The notes: generated by a model from the letters alone, not told the origin. A stretch of 64,000 nucleotides of DNA from a gamma proteobacterium HIMB55 (GCA_000227505.4 AGIF02000001.1:2624035-2688034), one strand, 5' to 3'. Positions 28,691 through 37,496 are shown, counted from the stretch's first letter. A program made the numbers and translations.

Positions 28691-28728
28691 ATACACATTT
28701 TAGTGTCAACTAAATTAGAATTGTGTAT
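28691..28728. promoter_or_regulatory. Nested inverted repeat between FAD-oxidoreductase and sigma genes
   Basis: Outer arms ATACACA (28691-28697) and TGTGTAT (28722-28728) are perfect inverse complements. Inside is TTTAGTGTCAACTAAA (28699-28714), also a perfect dyad around GTCA. The 28610-28762 gap is unusually AT-rich here and must carry both divergent promoters, so this is a likely operator. The regulator is not identified; TTGACA within the dyad may double as a -35 box on the minus strand. Confidence 0.6.
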
Positions 28729-28762
28729 TCTTTCGGGAGATACGCTCAAAAGGGAGTGATGG

Positions 28763-29392
28763 ATGGTAGACAAGCAGGGAGAAGGCGCCCGCGGACAGTC
28801 CGCGACCTCTGCTTGGTCGGTACCCGAGGGGCGCCGGACCGACGAGTGGAGTCAATGCGTTGTGCGAATCGCGGAGCATAGAGATCGTGCTGCCTTTGCA
28901 AAGTTTTTTGCGCACTTCGCACCACTGATTAAAGCGTTCGCGCTGTCGGGATCCTCGCTTTCTGCCGCACACGCTGATGAGTTAGTACAAGAGGTCATGT
29001 TAAAGGTCTGGCAGAAGGCGGCTGGATTCAACCCTGAAAAGGCAGCGGCGAGCACCTGGGTTTACACCATTGCCCGAAATTGCCGGACTGATATGTTTCG
29101 ACGCTTACAGAAATTTGACACGCAATTGGAGGCCGAGGATGTCGGTTTTGAGCTGGAGAGCGATGAGCCCACAATGGCACTTCATGCGTCGCGGGGCGCT
29201 ATACGTGTAAGAGAGTTAATGAGCGATTTGCCTCAGGACCAAGCGCAGATACTTGCGAAGGTATATATGGAAGGAAAGTCACACTCAGAGACGGCGGCAG
29301 AGCTAGGGCTCCCGCTTGGAACAGTGAAGTCACGGGTGCGACTGGCTATTCAAAAATTACAGGTTTTCATGGAAGCGGGATCTAAGGAGTGA
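28763..29392 (+). CDS. ECF sigma factor, RpoE/ChrR-controlled (ECF11-like)
   Basis: 209 residues. Region 2 reads ADELVQEVMLKVWQKAAGF and TWVYTIARNCRTDMFRR; region 4 has HSETAAELGLPLGTVKSRVRLAIQKL. Pairing with a ChrR-type anti-sigma factor just downstream and sequence likeness to R. sphaeroides RpoE place it in the singlet-oxygen/hydroperoxide-responsive group. Its targets probably include the divergent lipid operon, although I did not find a TGATCC-type promoter in front of that operon. The first 25 residues are poorly conserved and the start could lie downstream. Confidence 0.9.
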   Translation: MVDKQGEGARGQSATSAWSVPEGRRTDEWSQCVVRIAEHRDRAAFAKFFAHFAPLIKAFALSGSSLSAAHADELVQEVMLKVWQKAAGFNPEKAAASTWVYTIARNCRTDMFRRLQKFDTQLEAEDVGFELESDEPTMALHASRGAIRVRELMSDLPQDQAQILAKVYMEGKSHSETAAELGLPLGTVKSRVRLAIQKLQVFMEAGSKE

Positions 29393-29611
29393 TCCGCGTG
29401 GCTTAAAATCGGTATTAATTTGCATATACTGACAAAAGCTTTGTGCGCAATGAACCGGGGATTACAGTCGGTCGTAACGCAAGCAAAGTCGCTGTAACCA
29501 CTAAAACTAGGAAGGGTTGCAGCATTGGAGTCAAAGAAGGTTTGAGACACCTTCAGGATGCAGGGCCGATCCAAAGCTAAAGGGCAGGACAGGGCAGGGC
29601 AAGTAAAGACT

Positions 29612-30262
29612 ATGATCACATATCATCCGGATACTAATACGCTTACCGAATTTGCGGCGAACTCTTTGTCGTCTGCGCAAAGTGTTGTTGTCGCAACGCA
29701 CTTAGAAGCATGCGACGTCTGTCAGCAGCGACTGGCTGAGCTCGAGTGCATCGGCGGTGCGCTATTTGAAAGTGCCGAGCCCGTAGATGTAGACGCCTCG
29801 TTGTTCGATTCTGTACTCGCGAAGCTTGATGAAGTTGAAGAGGCTCCGGCTGCAAATGACGCTAATGCCTCAGATTTAGCCTGGACTGTTAAACAAGTCA
29901 GACAGGGCAACCTGGAAGGTTTAAATTGGCGGAAGGTCACTAAGACGCTCAAGATTGCGGATCTCGGCGCTATCGATGGCGCAGCAGAGTTTTCGCTGTA
30001 TCACATAGCCGAGGGTGGCAGCATTCCTCAGCACAATCACTCTGGAACTGAAACAACACTCGTTCTGCAGGGCGGTTTCAGCGACGAGAGTGGTACCTAT
30101 CACGCTGGCGACTTCATCACTCGTGAAGCGGGTGAAGAGCACTCACCAACTGCCATCGCTGGTGGCGATTGCATTTGTCTCGCAGTCCTTGAGTCACCAC
30201 TGCGCTTTACGCGTTGGCATCATCGCTTACTCAGCCCGCTGCTTCAGTTGCGAGCGGGTTAG
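29612..30262 (+). CDS. chrR: ChrR-type zinc anti-sigma factor with cupin domain
   Basis: Holds the ECF sigma factor inactive until stress releases it. From the ATG at 29612 the 216 residues carry His5, His30, Cys34 and Cys37 (ATHLEACDVC) in the anti-sigma domain, and His141, His143, Glu147 and His177 (QHNHSGTETT, GEEHSP) in the cupin. The cupin numbers equal those of R. sphaeroides ChrR, which fixes the start; the open frame reaches 29558. An unusual 219-bp gap separates it from the sigma gene. Confidence 0.93.
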   Translation: MITYHPDTNTLTEFAANSLSSAQSVVVATHLEACDVCQQRLAELECIGGALFESAEPVDVDASLFDSVLAKLDEVEEAPAANDANASDLAWTVKQVRQGNLEGLNWRKVTKTLKIADLGAIDGAAEFSLYHIAEGGSIPQHNHSGTETTLVLQGGFSDESGTYHAGDFITREAGEEHSPTAIAGGDCICLAVLESPLRFTRWHHRLLSPLLQLRAG

Positions 30263-30489
30263 TACTAAACCGCTGATAGCGTCATCTCTTTACGGGCTTT
30301 TAGGGCTTAGATAGCCCCCCTGCAATGGCACATATTCCGGCGTCCGTAGACGCAAATTTCATCTTCCTACTGATTTATTCGCTGTATACGCGTTATTGCA
30401 GATTTTTGTCGCGGTAGAACGGACTGAATGAGATCCTGTTAGCGAAGATTTACGTACATCCCACCAAACTTTAAAAGCGAGCATTATCC

Positions 30490-31632
30490 ATGCGTATTGT
30501 TATTCCTCGCGAGTCGGTAGCGGGCGAGCGTCGCACCTCTGCAACTCCGGAAACTGTAAAGAAAATGATCCGCCTCGGAGCAGAGGTTGCTATTGAGTCA
30601 GGCGCGGGCGCCGCAGTTGGCTTCGACGACAGCGTGTATTCCGAGCTGGGTGCAGAAATTGTTGCTGATAAGGCGGCGCTTCTTGGCTCTGCAGATATGG
30701 TATTGCGTTTGCGCAAGCCCGACTCTGACGAGATCGATATGATGAAGTCAGGCTGTATTCATGTCTCATATCTCGATCCCTTCAACGAGCGTGATCTCAT
30801 CAAGACGCTTGCAGACAAGGGCATCACTGCCATCAGCATGGAAATGATTCCCCGCTCGACGCGCAGTCAGAAAATGGATGCCTTGAGTTCGCAGGCAAAC
30901 CTCGCGGGTTATGTTGCCGTGATGTTGGCCGCTGCCCAGCTCCCTCGTATTTTTCCAATGTTGATGACACCTGCTGGTACTTTGAAGCCCGCCAAGGTAT
31001 TCATCATTGGTGCCGGCGTTGCGGGCCTCCAGGCGATCGCGACCGCAAAGCGTCTAGGTGCGCGTGTTACCGCGTTCGATACGCGTCCTGTGGTAGCGGA
31101 GCAAGTACAGTCGTTGGGCGGTAAGTTCCTCGAGATCGACCTTGGAGACACCGGTCAGACTGCTGATGGTTACGCTAAAGAATTGACGCCTGAACAGGTA
31201 GAGATTCAGCGCCAAGCGCAAAAAGATGTGATCGCAGATTCTGACGTGGTGATAACCACCGCACAGGTTTTTGGTCGCAAGCCTCCCGTGCTTGTTACCA
31301 AGGACATGATCGAGGGTATGGCGCCTGGTTCAGTGGTTGTTGATATGGCAGCTGAGACTGGCGGTAACGTTGAGGGCTCCGTGCCTGACGAAACCGTTGT
31401 GGTTGACGGCGTCACCATTGTCGGTACTGCGAACCTAGCGAATGAAGTTGCACGAGATGCATCGCAAATGTACGCGAGCAACCTGTTCAACCTCGTTGAA
31501 GATACGTGGGATACCGAAGCCAAGACATTTGTTCTCGATATGGAGAACGATATTTTGCCGGGTTGTGTCATTACACACGGTGGAGCGGTGGTTCACCCCA
31601 CCATTAAGAACCTAATGGAAGGGGAAGGTTAA
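30490..31632 (+). CDS. pntAA: NAD(P) transhydrogenase subunit alpha, part 1
   Basis: NAD(H)-binding domain I of the proton-translocating transhydrogenase. 380 residues with MRIVIPRESVAGERRTSATPE at the start and the nucleotide fold VFIIGAGVAGLQAIATAKRLGA at about 172-193. The alpha chain is split, as in many proteobacteria: its membrane part is the next gene. The 227 bp before it, after chrR, show no gene and only weak promoter-like sequence. Start ATG at 30490. Confidence 0.95.
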   Translation: MRIVIPRESVAGERRTSATPETVKKMIRLGAEVAIESGAGAAVGFDDSVYSELGAEIVADKAALLGSADMVLRLRKPDSDEIDMMKSGCIHVSYLDPFNERDLIKTLADKGITAISMEMIPRSTRSQKMDALSSQANLAGYVAVMLAAAQLPRIFPMLMTPAGTLKPAKVFIIGAGVAGLQAIATAKRLGARVTAFDTRPVVAEQVQSLGGKFLEIDLGDTGQTADGYAKELTPEQVEIQRQAQKDVIADSDVVITTAQVFGRKPPVLVTKDMIEGMAPGSVVVDMAAETGGNVEGSVPDETVVVDGVTIVGTANLANEVARDASQMYASNLFNLVEDTWDTEAKTFVLDMENDILPGCVITHGGAVVHPTIKNLMEGEG

Positions 31633-31633
31633 G

Positions 31634-31915
31634 ATGGATGTTTCATATCTTCTATTTATTTTGATGCTCTCGGTCTTTTTAGGCTTTGAGCTCATCAACA
31701 AGGTACCGGCTACGCTGCACACGCCTTTGATGTCGGGCGCTAACGCGATCTCGGGCATCACGGTTGTCGGTGCTGTGGCATTGGCAGGTAGTGGTAACGA
31801 AGATCTCGCGCAATGGCTCGGTGCCGGCGCAGTCGCGCTGGCTAGCGTCAACGTTGTGGGCGGCTACATGGTAACCGACCGCATGCTTGGCTTCTTTAAG
31901 AAGAAGGAGGGTTGA
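31634..31915 (+). CDS. pntAB: NAD(P) transhydrogenase subunit alpha, part 2 (membrane)
   Basis: 93-residue membrane piece of the alpha chain with three hydrophobic segments; HTPLMSGANAISGITVVGA is the conserved proton-channel segment. It begins one base after the pntAA stop, with GGGGAAGG before the ATG. It works with PntAA and PntB to make NADPH at the expense of the proton gradient. Confidence 0.95.
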   Translation: MDVSYLLFILMLSVFLGFELINKVPATLHTPLMSGANAISGITVVGAVALAGSGNEDLAQWLGAGAVALASVNVVGGYMVTDRMLGFFKKKEG

Positions 31916-31917
31916 GC

Positions 31918-33276
31918 ATGAATATCGATCTGATGATTCAGTTGGGTTACGTCATTGCCGCAGGCCTATTTATTTTCGGCCTCAAAATGTTGGGCTCCCC
32001 AGACACCGCGCGTAAAGGTAACGGCGTATCAGCTGTCGGTATGTTGGTGGCTATAGTTGCCGCGCTTCTTGACCAAGGGATTGTTCAGTACGAGTACATC
32101 CTCGGTGGCATGATTGTTGGCGGTGCAGTGGGTGCTGTTGCAGCACGTACTGTGGCAATGACCTCAATGCCCGAGATGGTGGCCTTGTTTAACGGTGTTG
32201 GTGGTGCGGCCTCAGGTCTTGTTGGTGTTGCCGCCTTGTCTATCGCAGATGGCAGTTTCACCTATGTCACCATTATTCTCTCGATTTTGATCGGTGGCGT
32301 GACGTTCACTGGCTCACTTGTCGCGTACGGCAAGCTCTCAGAGACGATTGGTAGTGGTGCTGTCACCTTCGCTGGGCAAAAGTTTGTTAACGGCTTAATC
32401 GTTATCGGCATTTTGACAAGCGCTGTGATGTTCGTCATGGACCCAACCAACACCAATATGCTCTACACCGTTGTCGGTTTATCGTTGGTGTTCGGCATCA
32501 TGGTCGTCATCCCGATTGGTGGTGCGGACATGCCGGTCGTAATCTCGCTGCTTAACTCTTACTCAGGCTTGGCTGCGTGTGCTGCGGGTTTCGCGGTCGA
32601 CAACAATGTTCTTATCGTTGCAGGTTCATTGGTCGGCGCCTCGGGCATCATCCTGACGCAGATCATGTGCAAGGCAATGAACCGCTCGTTGAGCAATGTT
32701 TTGTTCTCTGGTTTCGCAAGTGTCTCGACGACGGTTACCGAAGTTGAGGGTGAGATTAAGCCAATTTCTGTAGAGGATGCTTACTACGTATTGGAAGCGG
32801 CAACGAACGTTGCGATCATCCCAGGCTACGGTATGGCGGTTGCACAGGCGCAGCACGTGGTGAAGGAGCTTATGGAGCTTCTCGAAGCAAACGGGTGTGA
32901 AGTGAACTACGGCATCCACCCAGTTGCGGGTCGCATGCCCGGTCACATGAACGTTCTATTGGCTGAGGCCGACGTGCCTTATGACCAGCTCTTGGAGATG
33001 GATGACATCAACCCAAGAATGGAAACGGTCGACGTTGCTATCGTTATCGGTGCGAACGACGTTGTTAATCCTGCTGCGCGTGAAGTTGAGTCTTCTCCAA
33101 TTTATGGCATGCCGGTTATCAATGTTGCGGACGCGCGTACAGTCTTTGTGTTGAAGCGTTCAATGGCGTCGGGTTTTGCCGGTATCGAAAATCCACTGTT
33201 CTACAAGGACAACGCACGCATGCTGTTTGGCGACGCCAAAGAGTCTATCGGTGGTCTTGTACGAGAATTCTCGTAA
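31918..33276 (+). CDS. pntB: NAD(P) transhydrogenase subunit beta
   Basis: Membrane domain plus NADP(H)-binding domain III. 452 residues from the ATG at 31918, chosen because AAGGAGGG is correctly placed; a TTG two codons earlier is also open. Eight or nine hydrophobic segments lead to the NADP fold GYGMAVAQAQHVVKEL and the segments HPVAGRMPGHMNVLLAEA and GANDVVNPAA. Ends the pnt operon, with a strong terminator behind it. Confidence 0.96.
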   Translation: MNIDLMIQLGYVIAAGLFIFGLKMLGSPDTARKGNGVSAVGMLVAIVAALLDQGIVQYEYILGGMIVGGAVGAVAARTVAMTSMPEMVALFNGVGGAASGLVGVAALSIADGSFTYVTIILSILIGGVTFTGSLVAYGKLSETIGSGAVTFAGQKFVNGLIVIGILTSAVMFVMDPTNTNMLYTVVGLSLVFGIMVVIPIGGADMPVVISLLNSYSGLAACAAGFAVDNNVLIVAGSLVGASGIILTQIMCKAMNRSLSNVLFSGFASVSTTVTEVEGEIKPISVEDAYYVLEAATNVAIIPGYGMAVAQAQHVVKELMELLEANGCEVNYGIHPVAGRMPGHMNVLLAEADVPYDQLLEMDDINPRMETVDVAIVIGANDVVNPAAREVESSPIYGMPVINVADARTVFVLKRSMASGFAGIENPLFYKDNARMLFGDAKESIGGLVREFS

Positions 33277-33292
33277 AGCAGACAAATCTCTT

Positions 33293-33321
33293 AAAGGCGC
33301 TGTTTACAGCGCCTTTTTTTT
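33293..33321 (+). terminator. Rho-independent terminator of the pnt operon
   Basis: Stem AAAGGCGCTG/CAGCGCCTTT with a TTTA loop and eight T. It begins 17 bp after the pntB stop. The following 228 bp, to 33549, hold no gene or clear motif. Confidence 0.92.
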
Positions 33322-33549
33322 GTCTTGCGCCTTTGCCTTAAGCTAAACAGGCGTAAAAACAATAAGCTGTTAAGGGAAACATTCGAAAAAGGACCGCGGA
33401 TTAAAAAAGAGAAATGGCCTTGGATATTTTGTCCTGCTATCAATGTCGACCTCGCCAAAAATCCTTCGAATGAATAAAGGTGTATCGTTTGGCTATTAAG
33501 ATATTTTCCTAATAACAAGAAACCATCCCATTAGAAGAAAGGGAAAGTC

Positions 33550-34248
33550 ATGAAGCGCGTGATAATGATTGTTGTTCTTGGAGCGCTTGCTTATGTTGCC
33601 GCGCAGATTTATTCCTTATCGAGCAATCTCGACCGCGTGCGTAGTGAGGATCCGCTTGTCTGGAGTGAGGAGATTGCAGCCTTTGCCACTGCAGCTCCAG
33701 GTCCGTCGAACGCCTTGTTGTTTGTTGGGAGCTCGAGTATCCGCCGATGGGTTGATCTGGCGGAGCATATGGCACCTATCCCGGTCATAAATCGTGGTTT
33801 TGGTGGTTCAAAAATTGGCGATGTGATCTATCACTCAGCTGTGTTGTTTCAGGCTGAATCCCCTCTAGCCATCGTCATTTTTGTGGGGACAAACGACATC
33901 ACCCCCGGAGGCTCAAAATCGCTTGGTGTCATGGTGGAGGCTTTCGGGCAAATGATGGATGGTGTTCGTCGGCAGCACCCCGAGACTCCCGTCTATTACA
34001 TAGCAATCACGCCCTCACCCCTGCGATGGGAGGTATGGGACGAATCTCAGGCAATAAATCGAGCCATAAGTGACTTGGCAGACGGTATGGCGAACACTTA
34101 TGTGATTGATACCGCAGACCAACTGATGTCTGCAGGTGTGCCCGACGACAATAATTATGTCTTTGATCGCCTGCACCTGAGCGAGAAGGGTTACGCTATT
34201 TGGGCTGAGATTATCCGATCTCGTATTTTTTCAGATCTCAATCTCTGA
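33550..34248 (+). CDS. SGNH/GDSL-family hydrolase, membrane-anchored or secreted
   Basis: 232 residues with a hydrophobic N-terminal segment (about 4-20) as signal or anchor. SGNH blocks: FVGSSSIRRW (nucleophile near Ser62), NRGFGGSKIGDV (Gly), VGTNDI (Asn) and FDRLHLSEKGY (Asp206 and His209). Such proteins are esterases, lipases or acyl hydrolases; the substrate cannot be told. Stands alone and is convergent with the ABC exporter gene, 7 bp between the stops. Confidence 0.88.
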   Translation: MKRVIMIVVLGALAYVAAQIYSLSSNLDRVRSEDPLVWSEEIAAFATAAPGPSNALLFVGSSSIRRWVDLAEHMAPIPVINRGFGGSKIGDVIYHSAVLFQAESPLAIVIFVGTNDITPGGSKSLGVMVEAFGQMMDGVRRQHPETPVYYIAITPSPLRWEVWDESQAINRAISDLADGMANTYVIDTADQLMSAGVPDDNNYVFDRLHLSEKGYAIWAEIIRSRIFSDLNL

Positions 34249-34255
34249 TTGCCAG

Positions 34256-36130
34256 TTACGCTGATTCGGGGACTGTTTCAGTCAGGGCATCCTCACCTAA
34301 AGCATCCTCAGTCAAACTGTCCTTGCCTTCTTCGGCGTGGCTATTGTTTGAAGGTTCCCTGAACTGCATGCTTGCAAGACGTTGATAGAGCTCGCATCGG
34401 CTCAGGAGTTCGCCATGGGTTCCGACGTCGATGACAGCCCCTTTGTCTACGACAGCAATCGCATCGGCATTCATAATGGTCGACAGTCTGTGGGCGATGA
34501 TGACTGTGGTTCTTCCTCGCGTTAACTCGCCGAGTGCCAATTGCACGTAGTGCTCGCTCTCGGTGTCGAGGGCACTGGTCGCCTCATCCAGCAGCAGGAT
34601 CTCCGGGTTTTTGAGAATGGCGCGGGCTAGCGCAATACGCTGACGTTGTCCGCCGGACAGCTGAACACCCTGGGCGCCTATCTCACTCGAGAAGCCGTCG
34701 GGTAGTCGCTCAATGAACTCCTTCGCGTAGGCGGCCTCGGCAGCCGCCGCTATCTCTTCTTCTGTGGCCTCTGGATTGCCATAACCAATGTTGTAGCTGA
34801 TGTCGCCGGAAAAAAGGATGGGGGCCTGCGGAACTAACGCTAACTTCTGGCGCCATTGCGCGAGGGGATAATCGCTAATCGGCTTCCCGCCGTAAGTGAG
34901 CGCACCGTTCGTGGGATCGTAGAAGCGTTGCAGAAGCTCAAATATCGTCGATTTGCCAGCACCGGAAGGACCAACGAGGGCTAGCGTTTTACCGGGCGGA
35001 ATCGTCAGATTAAAGCCACTCAAGGCGGGAGTGTTGGGCCGCGATGGATAAATAAAGGTGAGCTCGGATGCCGAGACCGCCTGGCCGTGAGCAATGGTGG
35101 CCTGACCTTTATCGTCGATGTCGCTGTCTTGATGGAGAAGCTCCACGAGCCGCTCGGCGGCACCGGCTGCGCGCTGCAGGTCGCCCCAAACCTCCGACAA
35201 CGTGGCAAAGGCTGAGCCAAGCATAACCGCATAAAAGACGAATGCACCGAGATCACCGCCACTCATTCGGCCAGCGAGCACGTCCTGGCCACCGGTCCAC
35301 ATCATCCCAACCATGCCGCCGAGGAATAGGAAAATGGCACACGCCATTAGCCATGCCCGCTGCTGAATTCGCTTTCGGGCAATTTGGAAAGCAGTATCAA
35401 CCTCCTGACCAAACACATCGCGCTCCATCGCTTCTCTCTGGAAGCTTTGGACAATTTTTATCGACTGGAGCACCTCGCCGGCGCGGTTGCCGACACTTGC
35501 TATGCTCGCCTGGCTTTTATTGGAAAGATTACGAACACGGCGGCCAAGGTAGAGAACGGGAAGCAACGTCAACGGAACGCCAATCAGCATAATCAGCGTT
35601 AATTTGAAATTCGTCAGTGACATCAGAATGAGCGCACCGACTAAAGTGAGTGCGCTCCTTGCGGCCAAGCTGACCGATGAGCCGATGAGTGTCTGCAGGA
35701 GTGTGGTATCGGTGGTGATCCGCGACATGATCTCGCCTGCGTGGTTTTTTTCATAAAACCCAGGGTGAACAGTTAGCAGGTTATTAAAAACTTTTTGTCG
35801 GAGATCAGCACTGACGCGCTCACCAAGCCAAGACACAAGGTAAAAGCGAATAAAGGCTCCGCTTGCCATTGCGAACCCTACGACAATCATGAAAACAACG
35901 GCTTGACGTAAACCCGCTTGAGACTGATTGGCAAAGCCTTGGTCGATCAGTATCTGGATTCCATAGCCCAACGACAACTGAGCCATCGCGGTAAAGACCA
36001 GCGCTAAAGACGCGGCAATCAGTCTCGATTTATGTGGCCACAAAAACTGTAGCAACTCACGCAGCGGCCTCAGCGACTTCGCCTTAGGCGGTGGATTGTC
36101 CTCGGCGGTGGTTACTGCATTGTCAGTCAT
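34256..36130 (-). CDS. ABC exporter, fused permease and ATPase (MsbA-like)
   Basis: 624 residues. Six membrane helices (about 35-310), then a nucleotide-binding domain with Walker A GPSGAGKST, Q-loop VPQAPILF, signature LSGGQRQRIALARA, Walker B ILLLDEATSALD and the H-loop IIAHRLST. Half-transporter that works as a homodimer. Likely substrates are lipids or hydrophobic compounds, but nothing nearby settles it. An acidic tail of about 40 residues rich in Glu, Asp and Thr follows the ATPase. It overlaps tatC by 8 bp, the ATG lying inside the tatC end. Confidence 0.92.
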   Translation of the reverse strand: MTDNAVTTAEDNPPPKAKSLRPLRELLQFLWPHKSRLIAASLALVFTAMAQLSLGYGIQILIDQGFANQSQAGLRQAVVFMIVVGFAMASGAFIRFYLVSWLGERVSADLRQKVFNNLLTVHPGFYEKNHAGEIMSRITTDTTLLQTLIGSSVSLAARSALTLVGALILMSLTNFKLTLIMLIGVPLTLLPVLYLGRRVRNLSNKSQASIASVGNRAGEVLQSIKIVQSFQREAMERDVFGQEVDTAFQIARKRIQQRAWLMACAIFLFLGGMVGMMWTGGQDVLAGRMSGGDLGAFVFYAVMLGSAFATLSEVWGDLQRAAGAAERLVELLHQDSDIDDKGQATIAHGQAVSASELTFIYPSRPNTPALSGFNLTIPPGKTLALVGPSGAGKSTIFELLQRFYDPTNGALTYGGKPISDYPLAQWRQKLALVPQAPILFSGDISYNIGYGNPEATEEEIAAAAEAAYAKEFIERLPDGFSSEIGAQGVQLSGGQRQRIALARAILKNPEILLLDEATSALDTESEHYVQLALGELTRGRTTVIIAHRLSTIMNADAIAVVDKGAVIDVGTHGELLSRCELYQRLASMQFREPSNNSHAEEGKDSLTEDALGEDALTETVPESA

Positions 36131-36857
36131 CAGTGTTTTCGCCTCGTTGGAGCGCTCGACCCATGATCAGTCCGAGCTCAAATAACAGCCACATGGGCAG
36201 CGCGAGCAGCGTCTGGGAAATAACATCGGGAGGGGTTAACAGCATGCCGATGACGAAGCAGCCGACGACCACGTATGACCGGTTGTTCGCCAATTGGTCC
36301 GCTGTAACAACGCCTGTCAGGATCAGAATGACCGCGGCGATGGGAACCTCGAAAGCGAGGCCGAACGCGAAGAATAATTTAAGTACAAAGTCGAGGTATC
36401 GATTGATATCGGTCATTACCGAAATATCACCCGGTCCGACGGTGGTGAAAAAACCGAAGAGGAGTGGAAAAACTACGAAGTAGGCGAAGGCTATACCCGC
36501 GTAAAACAAGATGACACTCGAGGTCAGAAGCGGAATGGCGACACGCTTCTCTGACTTATACAAACCGGGTGCGATGAAACCCCAAATTTGCGCCAAAATG
36601 ACTGGCATGGCCAAAAAAACTGCGAGAACAATCGACAGTTTGAAGGGCGTTAAGAAGGGCGACGTGACCTCAGTTGCAATCATGGAAGAACCCTCGGGTA
36701 AGAGGCTTCTCAAGGGTTCAGAGATGTAGGTATAAAGCTCATTGGCAAAAGGAAACAGCCCGAGGAAAGCAACAAAAACAGCTATTAATGCGTTGCGAAA
36801 TCGGTCTCTGAGTTCGCGCAAGTGCGCTACCAGTGGCATAGGTTCGTCAGCGGTCAC
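36123..36857 (-). CDS. tatC: Twin-arginine translocase subunit TatC
   Basis: Signal-peptide receptor of the Tat pathway. 244 residues, six membrane helices; N-terminal PLVAHLRELRDRFRNALIA is the family signature, with the conserved Glu after HLRE. Start is GTG, in a GTGA overlap with the tatB stop. Order tatA-tatB-tatC. Confidence 0.97.
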   Translation of the reverse strand: MTADEPMPLVAHLRELRDRFRNALIAVFVAFLGLFPFANELYTYISEPLRSLLPEGSSMIATEVTSPFLTPFKLSIVLAVFLAMPVILAQIWGFIAPGLYKSEKRVAIPLLTSSVILFYAGIAFAYFVVFPLLFGFFTTVGPGDISVMTDINRYLDFVLKLFFAFGLAFEVPIAAVILILTGVVTADQLANNRSYVVVGCFVIGMLLTPPDVISQTLLALPMWLLFELGLIMGRALQRGENTDD

Positions 36858-37270
36858 TGTTTTGGCTTCTCTGCACCCACAGATGAATCGCTTGGGTTCG
36901 GTATTGTTTCGTCAGCTGTGGTCTCGAGCGCTGGCGTTTCTTTTCCATGATCACTAGCGTCATGAGTGCCAGACTTTTCTTGATCGACAGGGTCCAAGCC
37001 AGCAGGGTCTAGGGCAACAGGATCTAACGAGAGTGCGCTGCTGACATCTGTTAGGTCTTGCACTTCGTCACGACTCTCTCGCAAAGCCCGCATGACCTCT
37101 TCGTTATGAAGCTCGCGGCTGACGTCGGCTTTAATTTCTTCAAAGCCACGTCTAACTCTTCCCAGCCAAAGGGAAATAGCGCGAATAGCACTCGGCAAAC
37201 GCTCTGGGCCCACAACAAACAAGGCGACAGCGCTGACGACCAGTAGCTCAGCAAAACCAATATCTAACAT
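36854..37270 (-). CDS. tatB: Twin-arginine translocase subunit TatB
   Basis: Partner of TatC in substrate binding. 138 residues: one N-terminal membrane helix with MLDIGFAELLVVSAVALFVVGPERLP, an amphipathic helix, and a long disordered tail with repeated (A/G)LDP units (ALDPAGLDPVDQ). The glutamate in the helix and the GPERLP hinge mark TatB over TatA. 10 bp after tatA. Confidence 0.96.
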   Translation of the reverse strand: MLDIGFAELLVVSAVALFVVGPERLPSAIRAISLWLGRVRRGFEEIKADVSRELHNEEVMRALRESRDEVQDLTDVSSALSLDPVALDPAGLDPVDQEKSGTHDASDHGKETPALETTADETIPNPSDSSVGAEKPKQ

Positions 37271-37280
37271 AGACGTGCGT

Positions 37281-37475
37281 TTATTTTGCGTCGTCGTCCT
37301 TGGCGTCTTCTATCTTGGCGGTTTCACCGTTATCCCGCTTCATACCCTCGCGGAAATTCGTGATAGCACTGCCAAGGTCCTTTGCTGCACCGGGCAGACG
37401 CTTTGTGCCAAAAATTAAGATGACAATGGCGAGGATGATCAGCAGCTGCCAAATTCCAATACCACTAAATCCCAT
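37281..37475 (-). CDS. tatA: Twin-arginine translocase subunit TatA
   Basis: Pore-forming subunit, 64 residues: [19 protein letters not shown] membrane helix, the hinge [14 protein letters not shown] and an acidic C-terminus. Ribosome site AAAGGTGAA before the ATG. It lies 38 bp after hisE, with a hairpin in the gap. Confidence 0.96.
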   Translation of the reverse strand: MGFSGIGIWQLLIILAIVILIFGTKRLPGAAKDLGSAITNFREGMKRDNGETAKIEDAKDDDAK

Positions 37476-37496
37476 ATCTATTCACCTTTTGTTGCG

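Noticed and set aside
29390-29419. A TGATCC-N18-ATTAAT possible ECF promoter within the sigma-chrR gap, considered as a firm feature
   Set aside because: The -10 half does not fit the RpoE-type consensus; it is kept only as part of a finding.
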